Assembly (NCBI RefSeq): GCF_900167065.1
Contig: NZ_FUYA01000009.1
Coordinates: forward strand, 51,080-115,079
Length of the DNA stretch: 64,000 nt
Source of the DNA: Desulfobaculum bizertense DSM 18034
Lineage (GTDB): Bacteria > Desulfobacterota > Desulfovibrionia > Desulfovibrionales > Desulfovibrionaceae
Reading direction: 5' to 3'
Shown: piece after piece, positions 16,615 to 24,822 of the stretch
Layout of the letters: each line of letters begins with the position of its first letter
How positions within the stretch are numbered: position 1 is the stretch's first letter
Notes under the pieces: generated by a model
What the model was told of the DNA's origin: nothing
Seen by the model: only the letters and a program-made list of their open reading frames with translations
Database searches by the model: none
Made by a program: the position numbers and the translations under genes

Positions 16615-18105
16615 ATGCCTGATTCTGCACGTGATGAGAAGACGTTTCGGCCAGAACGTGAGCGGGAGCTTGTTGTTTTGATGGGTATTCCGCTGGATAA
16701 CCTGAGCATGGACGAAACCGTGGACAGGCTGGAGGAATTCGTCGAAAGCGGTCGACCGCATTATGTGGCGACTGCCAATGTGAATTTTGTTGTTGCGGCC
16801 CACAGGGACGAGGAGTTCATGGAAGTTGTCCGCATGGCCGATCTCATCACGGCAGATGGAATGCCGCTAATCTGGGCGTCATCAAAGCTTGGATTGCCTC
16901 TCAAGGAACGGGTCACCGGTTCTGATCTCGTGCCCCGGCTTATTGAACTTGCCGCGCGCAGGAACTGGGGTATTTTCTTTTTGGGTGGTGCTCCGGGCGT
17001 TGGAGAAGAAGCCGCCCGCCGCTTGCACGAGAGTTATCCCGATTTGCGTATTGGGCACTATTCTCCCGAGTTTACGCCGCTTTTGGAAATGGATCAGGAA
17101 ACGGTTTTTCGGGAAGTCCAGTCTTTTCGGCCACAGTTTCTTTTTGTCTCGCTTGGTGCGGGCAAGGCTGAGAAATGGTTGCGCATGAACTCCGCGCAAA
17201 TTGGGGTGCCCGTGGCAATTGGCGTTGGTGCCACTATTGATTTTTTGGCAGGGCGGGTCAGTCGTGCTCCAGAATGGATGAAAAAGACCGGGCTTGAGTG
17301 GTTCTATCGCTTTTTGCAGGAACCTCGGCGCATGTTTGGTCGGTATTTCCGTGACTTTTGGGCTTTTGCCCGCCTGTACCGGGCAGAGCGGCGTTCGTTT
17401 CTGGAGCGGCAAAAAACAGCGGATTCCACACGCTCCGAGATGCGGATGCAGGAAGATGGTTCTGGAAAAATTTGCATTGTTGACGGGCGCTTTGATTCAA
17501 TGACCGCTGACGGAATTGCGCATAACGCTGAGGGGGAGCTGGAAAAGGGGAATGGTGTCGCGCTTGACCTGTCTGGAGTGACCTTTATGGACAGCCGGGG
17601 ACTTGGCGTGCTTGTGGCGCTGGAAAAAATGGCCCGTAAGAATAACGTCCCCTTTGCCATTGGTGCCGCGTCTGAAGATGCAATGCGGGTTATTCGTCTT
17701 GGGCGGTTGGAAGATTTTTTGCCCCTCCATGAGAGCATGGCTGCGGCGCGTAAGCTGGTTATGGCTGGGCGCGAGGATTCACTTCTGGAGCTTGGTCGTG
17801 AGGGCGAGGCAACGCGGGTGCGGCTGCTTGGTCGTCTTGATGCGGACAGTTTTCAGGCGATGAAAAAGAAGCTGCTGGGGGCTGTGGATGAAGCCGAGCG
17901 TGGTGTTCATCGCGTGGAACTTGATTTGTCCCATGTTGACTTTATGGACAGCACAGGGCTGACGGCGATTATCCTGATGCATAAAGCCTGTGTTCAGCAT
18001 GGAATCGAGCTGGATATTGTGGCCCTCTCTGAACCTGTGGCGAGGCTTTTTGCCCTGACCAAGATGGAAGCTTATCTGAATTTGACTGGAGCGAAGGCGT
18101 CATGA
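16615..18105 (+). CDS. WecG/TagA (GT26) glycosyltransferase with two C-terminal STAS domains
   Basis: Protein of 496 residues. Residues 1-260 form a GT26 domain of the WecG/TagA/CpsF type, with TANVNFVVAA and DLITADGMPLIWAS motifs and the SLGAGKAEKW core. Such enzymes usually add the second sugar to an undecaprenyl-PP-linked primer. Two anti-sigma-factor-antagonist (STAS) domains follow, at about 285-375 and 385-490. Each keeps the phosphorylatable serine: FMDSRGLG with Ser327 and FMDSTGLT with Ser446. The start is set at ATG 16615 (AAGGAA upstream); ATG 16549 would add residues that overlap the previous gene. The initiating sugar transferase and an RsbW-like kinase follow directly. STAS phosphorylation may gate the enzyme, but this is inference. 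Confidence 0.85.
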   Translation: MPDSARDEKTFRPERERELVVLMGIPLDNLSMDETVDRLEEFVESGRPHYVATANVNFVVAAHRDEEFMEVVRMADLITADGMPLIWASSKLGLPLKERVTGSDLVPRLIELAARRNWGIFFLGGAPGVGEEAARRLHESYPDLRIGHYSPEFTPLLEMDQETVFREVQSFRPQFLFVSLGAGKAEKWLRMNSAQIGVPVAIGVGATIDFLAGRVSRAPEWMKKTGLEWFYRFLQEPRRMFGRYFRDFWAFARLYRAERRSFLERQKTADSTRSEMRMQEDGSGKICIVDGRFDSMTADGIAHNAEGELEKGNGVALDLSGVTFMDSRGLGVLVALEKMARKNNVPFAIGAASEDAMRVIRLGRLEDFLPLHESMAAARKLVMAGREDSLLELGREGEATRVRLLGRLDADSFQAMKKKLLGAVDEAERGVHRVELDLSHVDFMDSTGLTAIILMHKACVQHGIELDIVALSEPVARLFALTKMEAYLNLTGAKAS

Positions 18106-18839
18106 AGCATTTTGATGAAGAGCGACGCAAAGAGCTTGATGCCCTGTATGGACAGTACGCACGAGGTGGTCGGTTTGCAGCGTACCGGGCACGGCTTCGC
18201 AAGTGGCGAAAGCAAAGCCTGTGGCGGGCGACGGTCTGGAGCACTCTGGCGCTCAAGAGAGTCCTCGATATTTTAGGTGCAGCTGCCGGGCTGACGGTGC
18301 TTTCTCCTGTTCTGCTCGGAACTGCGTTTGGAATTTGGTTCGAAGACCAGGGGCCGATTTTCTTTCGACAGGAGCGTGTTGGAAAGCGAGGCACATTGTT
18401 TGGAATGTACAAATTCCGATCAATGGTCACGGATGCGGACCGGGTACTTGAGGAAATTCGGGAGAAAAACGAAGCAGGCGATGTTTTGTTTAAGATGAAA
18501 GATGACCCGCGTATTACAAAGATTGGTCGTGTTATCCGCAAGTTTTCTATTGATGAGTTGCCGCAGTTTATCAACGTGCTGTGGGGAGACATGTCTTTGG
18601 TTGGCCCTCGTCCTGCCTTGCCGAGCGAGGTGGAACAGTATGCCCAGAAGGAACGGGTGCGGCTCATTGTGAAGCCCGGCATTACGTGTCTTTGGCAGAT
18701 TGGCGGTCGAAGCAACCTTGATTTTCAGCAACAGGTTGAATTGGACAGGACGTACATTGAGAGTCAGAGCTTTTGGGGGGATATAAAAATACTTTTGAAA
18801 ACCGTGCCAGCTGTTTTGACAGGAAAAGGTGCATATTAA
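18102..18839 (+). CDS. initiating sugar-phosphate transferase (phosphoglycosyl transferase, WbaP/WcaJ C-terminal type)
   Basis: Protein of 245 residues, the minimal monotopic phosphoglycosyl transferase size. One re-entrant hydrophobic helix lies at about 52-80. The catalytic region has FRQERVG (88-94), YKFRSM (103-108), SIDELPQ with the Asp151-Glu152 dyad, and LVGPRPALPSEV (167-178). These enzymes move a sugar phosphate onto undecaprenyl phosphate, the first committed step of repeat-unit synthesis. It lacks the long N-terminal membrane domain of full WbaP. The first 40 residues are charged and unlike the family core. It overlaps the STAS-fused GT by four bases and is one base from the kinase, so first and second sugar transfer and the candidate switch are encoded together. 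Confidence 0.9.
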   Translation: MKHFDEERRKELDALYGQYARGGRFAAYRARLRKWRKQSLWRATVWSTLALKRVLDILGAAAGLTVLSPVLLGTAFGIWFEDQGPIFFRQERVGKRGTLFGMYKFRSMVTDADRVLEEIREKNEAGDVLFKMKDDPRITKIGRVIRKFSIDELPQFINVLWGDMSLVGPRPALPSEVEQYAQKERVRLIVKPGITCLWQIGGRSNLDFQQQVELDRTYIESQSFWGDIKILLKTVPAVLTGKGAY

Positions 18840-19274
18840 ATGGAAAAGAAAGCTCAGCTCCAGGAAAGGGCGGTACAGGACTTTGAGGCAAGTACGACTC
18901 AGCTTGAGAGCATCGGTGCTTTTGTCCATGGTTTTTTTGGGCAGTCTGGCTGTTGTGAATCAAGCCTGCTTTTTTCTTTGGAACTCATTGCCTCCGAGCT
19001 TGCGACAAACATTATTCGCCACGCCTACAGCGGGCAGAAACACGGTGTGATGCGCATTGAGCTTGGTATTTTCCCTGATCGGCTGGAAATGTGTTTTGAG
19101 GACTTTGGGAAGAGCTTTGATCCGGCGCTGGTCCCTGAGCCAGACTTTGAGAATCCTCAGGATGGGGGACGAGGCCTGTTTATTGTCCACCAGCTCACCA
19201 GCAGGCTGGAATATGAAAGCCGCGAAGGGCGAAACAGCCTTTTGGCTGTTGTGCCGCGCAAAGGAGATTCCTGA
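18840..19274 (+). CDS. RsbW-like anti-sigma-type serine kinase (HATPase_c)
   Basis: Protein of 144 residues with a GHKL ATPase fold. The N-box reads SELATNIIRHAY (Glu53, Asn57), the G1 box FEDFGKSFDP (Asp88) and the G2 region DGGRGLFIV (108-116). This matches partner-switching kinases such as RsbW and SpoIIAB, which phosphorylate a serine in STAS proteins and bind an alternative partner when the STAS is phosphorylated. No sigma factor lies nearby. The nearest STAS domains are in the glycosyltransferase two genes upstream, and the nearest PP2C phosphatase is the convergent gene at 20723-22672. ATG is one base after the previous stop, and its own stop overlaps the next ATG by one base. Confidence 0.85.
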   Translation: MEKKAQLQERAVQDFEASTTQLESIGAFVHGFFGQSGCCESSLLFSLELIASELATNIIRHAYSGQKHGVMRIELGIFPDRLEMCFEDFGKSFDPALVPEPDFENPQDGGRGLFIVHQLTSRLEYESREGRNSLLAVVPRKGDS

Positions 19275-20689
19275 TGCAGGCCATAGTCTTTTGTGCTCCA
19301 GATATGCCGCTTCCGCATCCTTTCTATGAAGAGCGGCCTTTTGCACTTTTTCCTGTAATGAATCGTCCCATACTTGTGCATATGCTTGAATGGCTGGCAG
19401 ATGCCGGAGTGACAGATCTTGTGCTTGTGCCAGATCACCTTGCCTTTGAACTTCGCTCAGAAATTGGGAGCGGAGAACGCTTTGGGCTGCATGTTCAGTT
19501 CGTGAGTGGTAGCTCGCTCGGTGACGTCCTGCTGAAACTTGCGGGTTCGCTCGAAGAGCAGTTTTGTGTGTTTTCGCATCTGATGATTGGTGCACTCCCG
19601 TTGAAAGAGCTGTGTGCAGAGGTTCCAGAGGCGGCCAACATACGTCGGTTTGACTGTGATGGTGGGCCTGTCTGCCTGAGTCGGGAGGCTGTGAATCGCT
19701 ACGATTTTTCCTCTGTGCATCCTGAGCAGCTGGTGCAGTTTGTGGAAGAGCAGGGAGGGACCTGTCAGAGTGTTTCTCTGGAGACGTCACCATGTGTCTT
19801 TCGGCGCTTGCGCGATGTCTGGGCTGCGAATGTTCGGGCACTGCAAGGGGAGTTTCCTGATCTTGTTGTTCGGGGAACAGAGTCTGCCGAAGGGGTCCGA
19901 ATGGGGCTTGGCGCGCGGGTGCATACAGCAGCTCAGCTTGAAACTCCTGTTTTTGTAGGGAGTCATAGCGTTTTGGCCCGCGAGGTTAGCGCTGGACCTG
20001 ATGCGGTACTTGGAGCGGGGTGCATGGTAGAGCATGGGGCGGAACTGTCTTCCTGTGTCATTCTGGATGGAAGTTATATTGGGCCAAACGTCACAGTGCG
20101 TAATGCGCTGGTTTCTGGAAATGTGCTGGTAAGTTTTCCGCAGGAAACGGTCACCGTGGTTCCCGATCCCTTTGTTCTCGGCGGAACCGGGCGAGTTTCC
20201 AAAAAACGTCATATTTTTTCTTCTTTTTGTGCCCTGTTGGGGATTCTGCTTTTTTCGCCGTTTTTCCTTCTGATGGGCGTCTTGCACGCTTTGGGGCTTC
20301 GTCGGTTTTTTGTGCGTGATCTTGTGGGCGAAGAGCTACCTCCTCAGCTTGACGGCAAGCGGGTGCTGCGGGATGTGCGCCGGAGTTTTTTCCAGAGCAG
20401 GATACCTGTTCTGCGTGAGTTGCCGGGCCTCTTTGATGTCTTGCGAGGGCGCCTTGAAATTGTTGGCATTGAGCCTCTGGAAAGGGAACAGGCAGAGATG
20501 CTGCATACTCAGTGGGCCAAGGCTCGATTCACTGCCCCAGCTGGATTGTTGCACCCGTGGCATGCCTTTGCGCCACGTCCTTTGGAGGATGTGGAAAAGC
20601 GGGTTATGGAGTGCCATTATGCGGCGACGCGAAGCGTTCGCGAAGACCTCAAGGTCGTGCTGCGAAGTCCTCGGCACCTCTTTATTTAG
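19274..20689 (+). CDS. degenerate nucleotidyltransferase / sugar-transferase fusion
   Basis: Protein of 471 residues. Residues 1-150 align in style with sugar-nucleotidyltransferases (AIVFCAP..., FPVMNRPILVHMLEWL, GVTDLVLV), but the glycine-rich GxGTR loop and its lysine are absent. Residues about 205-300 show hexapeptide-like beta-helix spacing (VFVGSHSVLAREVSAGPDAVLGAG, SYIGPNVTV). A hydrophobic helix follows at about 318-340. Residues 355-471 then resemble the end of a bacterial sugar transferase: LRELPGLFDVLRGRLEIVG, where the catalytic Asp of the DELP dyad is Arg381. Both candidate active sites look broken while the frame is intact. It may be a regulatory or scaffolding protein. Last gene of the operon. 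Confidence 0.65.
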   Translation: MQAIVFCAPDMPLPHPFYEERPFALFPVMNRPILVHMLEWLADAGVTDLVLVPDHLAFELRSEIGSGERFGLHVQFVSGSSLGDVLLKLAGSLEEQFCVFSHLMIGALPLKELCAEVPEAANIRRFDCDGGPVCLSREAVNRYDFSSVHPEQLVQFVEEQGGTCQSVSLETSPCVFRRLRDVWAANVRALQGEFPDLVVRGTESAEGVRMGLGARVHTAAQLETPVFVGSHSVLAREVSAGPDAVLGAGCMVEHGAELSSCVILDGSYIGPNVTVRNALVSGNVLVSFPQETVTVVPDPFVLGGTGRVSKKRHIFSSFCALLGILLFSPFFLLMGVLHALGLRRFFVRDLVGEELPPQLDGKRVLRDVRRSFFQSRIPVLRELPGLFDVLRGRLEIVGIEPLEREQAEMLHTQWAKARFTAPAGLLHPWHAFAPRPLEDVEKRVMECHYAATRSVREDLKVVLRSPRHLFI

Positions 20690-20730
20690 CGCATAAAAAA
20701 ACCGGCCATTTGGCCGGCTTTTTTATGCGC
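20689..20730. terminator. bidirectional terminator between convergent genes
   Basis: A long near-symmetrical inverted repeat: GCGCATAAAAAA, CCGGCC, loop ATTT, GGCCGG, CTTTTTTATGCGC. The CCGGCC stem with A-run and T-run on either side can terminate both the EPS operon (stop 20687-20689) and the opposing PAS-PP2C gene, whose stop (20723-20725) lies within it. Confidence 0.92.
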
Positions 20731-22672
20731 TTTCGTTTTCCTCTGGCTCAGGAGTCCCTGTGTATTCAATGCCAACAAAGGTCACGTCGTCGTTTGGTGG
20801 TCGACTGTCCCCGGAGGCCATCATGTCCTGATACACAAGCTCCATCATGTCTTCGAGAGGCTGCGTCATTTCTTTTTGCAGGGTCGAGATAAAGCGCTCT
20901 TCGCCGTACATTTGTCCCTGCTCATTTTCGTATTCCGTAATGCCGTCGGTATACATGATAATCCGGTCACCAGTGCTGAGCTGTATGGTTTCCTGCTCAA
21001 AGGGGAGTGCTCCCCCCAGTCCAATGAGCGGACCGCCTTTTTTGAGCGGAAGGATTGTCCCGTCTGTTTGCAGATGGAAGGGCGGCGGGTGTCCTGCGCA
21101 GCTGTATTGCAGTTTTCCGGTTCGGACATTGAGCACCGCATAGAGCATGGTGAAATAGTTGTTGAAACGCTCCATGGGGAACTGGCGATCCAGAAAATCC
21201 AAAACAATTGTTGGAGGCAGAATTTCCCAGCCGCGCTGAGGCGCCGGACGTCTCCGGCTGAGGTATTGGGGTTCCAGAACCTGCGACACACTCACGGCAA
21301 TGAGTGACGAGGGGACACCATGCCCGCTCACGTCCACGACATAGAACGCGTAATGCTCTTCATCGAGTTGCACCACGTTAAAAATATCTCCGCCAATGTG
21401 CCCACTGGGGACGAACTTCCAGTGCATTCGAAAAAATTTTGTGCTGGGCGGTGTCTTTGGAATAAGGCTGAGCTGTACTTTTCCTGCGGCCTCAAGGTCG
21501 GCTTCAAGGCGTTCCTGCTGCTCGGCCAGCTCGCGTTCTGTTTCTTTGCGCTCCGTGATGTCATGAATAACAATTGTAAAAAACGGTGAGTTGTTGAGTT
21601 GAGCCAAACTGATGGACATTTCAACGGGAAATTCTTTTCCGTCTTTTTTGTGCCCAACGCTTTCCAGGCCCCGCGCAACGATTCCCTCACTCTCCAGATT
21701 TGGAGTGAGTTTCCGTAACGAAAGATCTGGGATGAGGTCAGGAAGAGACTTGATGAAAAGTTCATGATCTTCGTAGTCAAACATGGTGAAGCACATGGGG
21801 TTTGCGCCCATGAGTGAGCCATCTTCGGAGCAGTTCAATATGGCGTCAGGAGCACTGTCGAGGATGGTCCGAATACGCTTTTCACTTTCCAGCAAAGCCT
21901 GTTCGGTCTTTTTGCGGTGGGTAATATTTTGTTTGATTGCAATAAAATAGGTTATTTCATTTCGTTTGGTTACGACCGGGGTGATGGTCTGCTCTTCATA
22001 ATAGAGCGTCCCATCCTTGCGTTTGTTGATGAGTTCTCCCTGCCATATCTTTCCTGCTCGAATGCTTTGATGCATTCCCTTGTAAAGTTTGTCAGGGGTC
22101 TTTCCTGATTTGAGAATGGTCAGGTTTTTCCCGTAAATTTCTTCCAGCGAGTACCCGGTCAGGGCATTAAACGCGGGGTTGACCCACAAAACGTCGCCTT
22201 CGCCATTTGTAATGGCAACCGCGTTGGCTGCTGCGGCAATGGCGGTTTTGTAAATCTCAAACTGGCTGAGATCCTCAACATGGGTGAGATCGCGAACAAC
22301 AAGAACAACCGAGTCATTTCCATTGGGAAGCTGGACAATGGTGCTTTCAATATCAAGACTGACCTCTTCCCGCTTTGGCGACATGAATTCAAAAATGGCC
22401 CGGCGGACAGGTTTGCCCATTTTGAGGGCGCAGGCGGGGTGTGCCTCATAGGGCAGGGGAACGTGTGCTTCGGCAAGGGGAAAGAGTTCGGTGATGTCTT
22501 TGCCAAGCACGAGAATCTTGGGGCGTCCCAGCAGCTGAATAAAGCGTTCGTTACACCATTGGATTTTACAGTGCTCATCGGTCCAGACAATACCTTCCGA
22601 GATGGAGTCCAGAGCGGCTTCCATCTTGCCAAGCGTACCTCGAAGTTCGGCCACAAGACGTGGTAAATCCAT
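20723..22672 (-). CDS. PAS-PAS-PAS-PP2C serine phosphatase (RsbU/SpoIIE type)
   Basis: Protein of 649 residues, cytoplasmic. Three PAS domains lie at about 12-130, 138-255 and 262-385 (the second with LWVNPAFNALTGYSLEEIYG; linkers VVLVVRDLTHVED and FFTIVIHDITERK). A short coiled coil (about 385-410) follows, then a PP2C-type phosphatase at about 415-640 with PSGHIGGDIFN, VDVSGHGVPSSL and MYTDGITE metal-binding motifs. Such proteins dephosphorylate STAS antagonists in response to a PAS-sensed signal. GAGG precedes ATG 22672. It is the last gene of a minus-strand group with a PAS protein and a metallophosphoesterase. Its position opposite the operon containing STAS domains and an RsbW-like kinase makes it a candidate third component, unproven. 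Confidence 0.88.
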   Translation of the reverse strand: MDLPRLVAELRGTLGKMEAALDSISEGIVWTDEHCKIQWCNERFIQLLGRPKILVLGKDITELFPLAEAHVPLPYEAHPACALKMGKPVRRAIFEFMSPKREEVSLDIESTIVQLPNGNDSVVLVVRDLTHVEDLSQFEIYKTAIAAAANAVAITNGEGDVLWVNPAFNALTGYSLEEIYGKNLTILKSGKTPDKLYKGMHQSIRAGKIWQGELINKRKDGTLYYEEQTITPVVTKRNEITYFIAIKQNITHRKKTEQALLESEKRIRTILDSAPDAILNCSEDGSLMGANPMCFTMFDYEDHELFIKSLPDLIPDLSLRKLTPNLESEGIVARGLESVGHKKDGKEFPVEMSISLAQLNNSPFFTIVIHDITERKETERELAEQQERLEADLEAAGKVQLSLIPKTPPSTKFFRMHWKFVPSGHIGGDIFNVVQLDEEHYAFYVVDVSGHGVPSSLIAVSVSQVLEPQYLSRRRPAPQRGWEILPPTIVLDFLDRQFPMERFNNYFTMLYAVLNVRTGKLQYSCAGHPPPFHLQTDGTILPLKKGGPLIGLGGALPFEQETIQLSTGDRIIMYTDGITEYENEQGQMYGEERFISTLQKEMTQPLEDMMELVYQDMMASGDSRPPNDDVTFVGIEYTGTPEPEENESA

Positions 22673-22696
22673 GAGAACCTCGTTTCCTCAAAAAAT

Positions 22697-23044
22697 CTAG
22701 CGTGCTGTAATGCGTGCGGCGATGCGTTTTTGTCCGTTAATTTCGCCTGCGACGATGAAATGTGAAGCCAGAAGACGTTCACCTCTGCCTGTCATAAGCT
22801 CAAGGTCAAGCTCCTGTTCCAGAATGGAATGCTTGCCTGTGGTCACAAAGCTGGAGAAGCCGAGATGGTGTGCGTCGTGGAGTTCCGGTGGAATGAGCAC
22901 TGTGATGGGCATTCCAATGAGTTGCTCGCGAGTCCAGTGAAACTGCTCGCAAAAGCTTGAGGTGACTTCAATCAAAAAGCCGCGTTCATCTGCCATGACT
23001 GCTGGGGTTTCTGGATGTTTAAAGAACGTCAAAGGATGGATCAT
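22697..23044 (-). CDS. single PAS-domain protein
   Basis: Protein of 115 residues consisting of one PAS domain (TPAVMADERGFLIEVTSSFCEQFHW, REQLIGMPITVLIP, MTGRGERLLASHFIVAG). No output domain is present. The start is ATG 23044 with AGGAG eight bases upstream and an ATGA overlap with the metallophosphoesterase. The longer frame would run into that gene. It lies 24 bases upstream of the PAS-PP2C gene and may be a sensor partner for it, which is inference from position. Confidence 0.75.
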   Translation of the reverse strand: MIHPLTFFKHPETPAVMADERGFLIEVTSSFCEQFHWTREQLIGMPITVLIPPELHDAHHLGFSSFVTTGKHSILEQELDLELMTGRGERLLASHFIVAGEINGQKRIAARITAR

Positions 23045-24012
23045 TGTGTCTCTCCTTGGTCTGACTTTGGTGCTGTCCGCAGTTCGTGCAGGGTAATTTC
23101 TGGCGGACAAAAGAGTCGGGCGGCAAGGCCGGAAGAGCCAGTCCCGCGCGAGGTGTAGCCCTTCATTTTCCCATGGTGCCAGTGCCCGCGAATGAAACGC
23201 CGGGGGCAGGCTGCGTTGCTGATGATGGCAATACTTCCGGGCAGGCAGATTTGCCCTGCGTGGGTGTGCCCGCAGAGGTAGAGATCAAAGAGTTCTGCGG
23301 CTTCTTCGTAAAGTTCCGGGCTGTGGCACAAAAGCAGTTTCCACGGCAGGTGCTCTGTTTTGAGAAGGCTTTTGCTGAGGTCATCAGAGCCGTAATAGTG
23401 GGGATCATCCACGCCACAAATGGCGATTTCCTGCCCGCCTTTGCGAAACACTGCGTTTTCATTGAGCAGAACGCGAATGCCGAGTTCTTCTATTCCTGGA
23501 ACCATTTCCAGAAAGTCATGATTGCCAAGTATTGCCAGTGTACCAAATTCACAGGAAATGGACTCCATGACTTTTTGGAGCACTGGAAGCGGGGCGTCAT
23601 AGTCATGGACTGTTAAAAAACGGAAATCGCCTGTCATGACACAGAGATCGTAGTCGAGCGCTTCTATGCGCGAGCAGAGCGTTTCTCCGCCATCAAGGAT
23701 GCCGTCGAGATGCAGGTCAGAGAGCTGGAGAATTTTGAAGCCATCAAAGGCCTTGGGAAGATTTTGAAAGTGATGGGTCGTGAGGACGGTTTTGTAGGCA
23801 AGGGTATTTCGCCGGGCATGCCCCAAAAGTCCTGTACAGGCCAAAACGATTTTGAGGAGCCGGGGAATCCACTCGACATTTTCGATGTGAAAGCGGGTTC
23901 GTCCACTGCCACTGTAGAAATCTGCAGAGTGCCCTGTCTGAAGTTCGAGTCGGGTGCGGCCCGCATTTTCACCGAGTCGGTCAATGAGCCGCTGGTAATC
24001 TGTCAGGTTCAT
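23041..24012 (-). CDS. calcineurin-like metallophosphoesterase
   Basis: Protein of 323 residues. The metal-ligand motifs are in the canonical order: ILQLSDLHLDG (DxH) near residue 95, VMTGDF (GD) near 128, LGNHD (GNHD) near 163, LLCHSPE near 230 and CGHTHAGQ (GHxH) near 251. This matches the YkuE/PH-type metallophosphoesterase family, whose substrates include phosphodiesters and lipid-linked phosphates. The N-terminal 80 residues include a weakly hydrophobic stretch. ATG 24012 has GGGGA seven bases upstream; a TTG at 24024 is possible. It is first in a three-gene minus-strand unit with the PAS protein and PAS-PP2C. Substrate unknown. Confidence 0.85.
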   Translation of the reverse strand: MNLTDYQRLIDRLGENAGRTRLELQTGHSADFYSGSGRTRFHIENVEWIPRLLKIVLACTGLLGHARRNTLAYKTVLTTHHFQNLPKAFDGFKILQLSDLHLDGILDGGETLCSRIEALDYDLCVMTGDFRFLTVHDYDAPLPVLQKVMESISCEFGTLAILGNHDFLEMVPGIEELGIRVLLNENAVFRKGGQEIAICGVDDPHYYGSDDLSKSLLKTEHLPWKLLLCHSPELYEEAAELFDLYLCGHTHAGQICLPGSIAIISNAACPRRFIRGHWHHGKMKGYTSRGTGSSGLAARLFCPPEITLHELRTAPKSDQGETQ

Positions 24013-24173
24013 GGACGTCCCCAAAAGAGAAAGAAAATGTTATGGGTTATATTCACTGAAAGGTCATTTGAGTGTAACCTCTAAAGAGCAATTCCGACAA
24101 TGGCGAATTTATATTTTGCGTCCTTCTGTGCTGCGCACATGAAGACGAGAACTTAGGATAAGGCGGTGAACTG

Positions 24174-24620
24174 ATGTGCTGTGAACTTGATCACCTTGGC
24201 ATAAACGTCACGGATGCCGAAAAGATGCTGGAATTTTATTGTGATGTTCTTGGATTGCCGGGCGAGCGGGTAGGGGCCTACAGGGCGCACGAAGTTGCTT
24301 TCCCTTCTGTCCGGGTTTCCAAAGAAACGCTTTTGGACTTTTTCCCGCCGCATATGTGGCAGGATGATGGAGCCTTAGCTGTGCTTCCTGAGCTTGGCCG
24401 CCTGAATCATTTGTGTATTGCTATGTCGAAAGCAGAGTGGTTTGACACGAGGGAGCGTCTTCTTGATCGGGACGTTCCCATTGAGCTGGGACCTATTGAT
24501 CGTTTTGGCGCGCATGGGACTGGAATTTCGATTTATGTCCGGGACCCGGAAAAGAACCTTGTCGAACTGAAATATTATGGGGAAAAAGACGAGTTGTCCT
24601 GTGAAGGCATGAAATCCTGA
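24174..24620 (+). CDS. VOC family (glyoxalase/bleomycin resistance-like) protein
   Basis: Protein of 148 residues with the paired beta-alpha-beta-beta-beta modules of the vicinal oxygen chelate fold. Candidate metal ligands are in the usual places: LDHLGINV (His7), LNHLCIAM in the middle and NLVELKYYG (Glu) near the C-terminus. Members include lyases, dioxygenases and epimerases. The motif and length do not fix the reaction. AAGGCGG lies upstream of ATG 24174. It is divergent from the metallophosphoesterase across about 160 bases and stands alone. Confidence 0.8.
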   Translation: MCCELDHLGINVTDAEKMLEFYCDVLGLPGERVGAYRAHEVAFPSVRVSKETLLDFFPPHMWQDDGALAVLPELGRLNHLCIAMSKAEWFDTRERLLDRDVPIELGPIDRFGAHGTGISIYVRDPEKNLVELKYYGEKDELSCEGMKS

Positions 24621-24623
24621 CAC

Positions 24624-24656
24624 AAAAAAAGCACAGTCAGGAGAACCCTGCTGTGC
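24624..24656 (-). terminator. minus-strand rho-independent terminator
   Basis: Read on the minus strand, a GCACAG...CTGTGC stem with an inner CAGG/CCTG pairing (24631-24656) is followed by seven T (24624-24630 as A on plus). It would end transcripts from the M20 peptidase gene and its structured 3' region. Confidence 0.8.
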
Positions 24657-24675
24657 AACGAAAATTCTGGGAAAA

Positions 24676-24819
24676 GCGGGCAGGAAGGAGCGTTCCTGCC
24701 CGCACCCAAATGGAGTATACCAATACACCCTAAACATAATCGAGGCGGAATTCGATTACGTTTGGCGCACCGTGAGCGAAACGGTGCGCATATATGCAAT
24801 GAGAGGTCGATTCTCTTGC
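24676..24819 (-). other. hairpin-rich 3' region, possible small RNA
   Basis: Four inverted repeats follow one another between the peptidase stop and the terminator: 24676-24703 (11-bp perfect stem GCGGGCAGGAA), 24737-24758 (TAATCGA arms), 24765-24789 (9-bp perfect stem GCGCACCGT) and 24796-24819 (GCAA/GAGA arms with one bulge). On the minus strand they end in a good terminator. No open frame or known RNA family was recognised. It could be a 3'UTR-derived small RNA or only a stabilising 3' end. Confidence 0.45.
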
Positions 24820-24822
24820 AAT

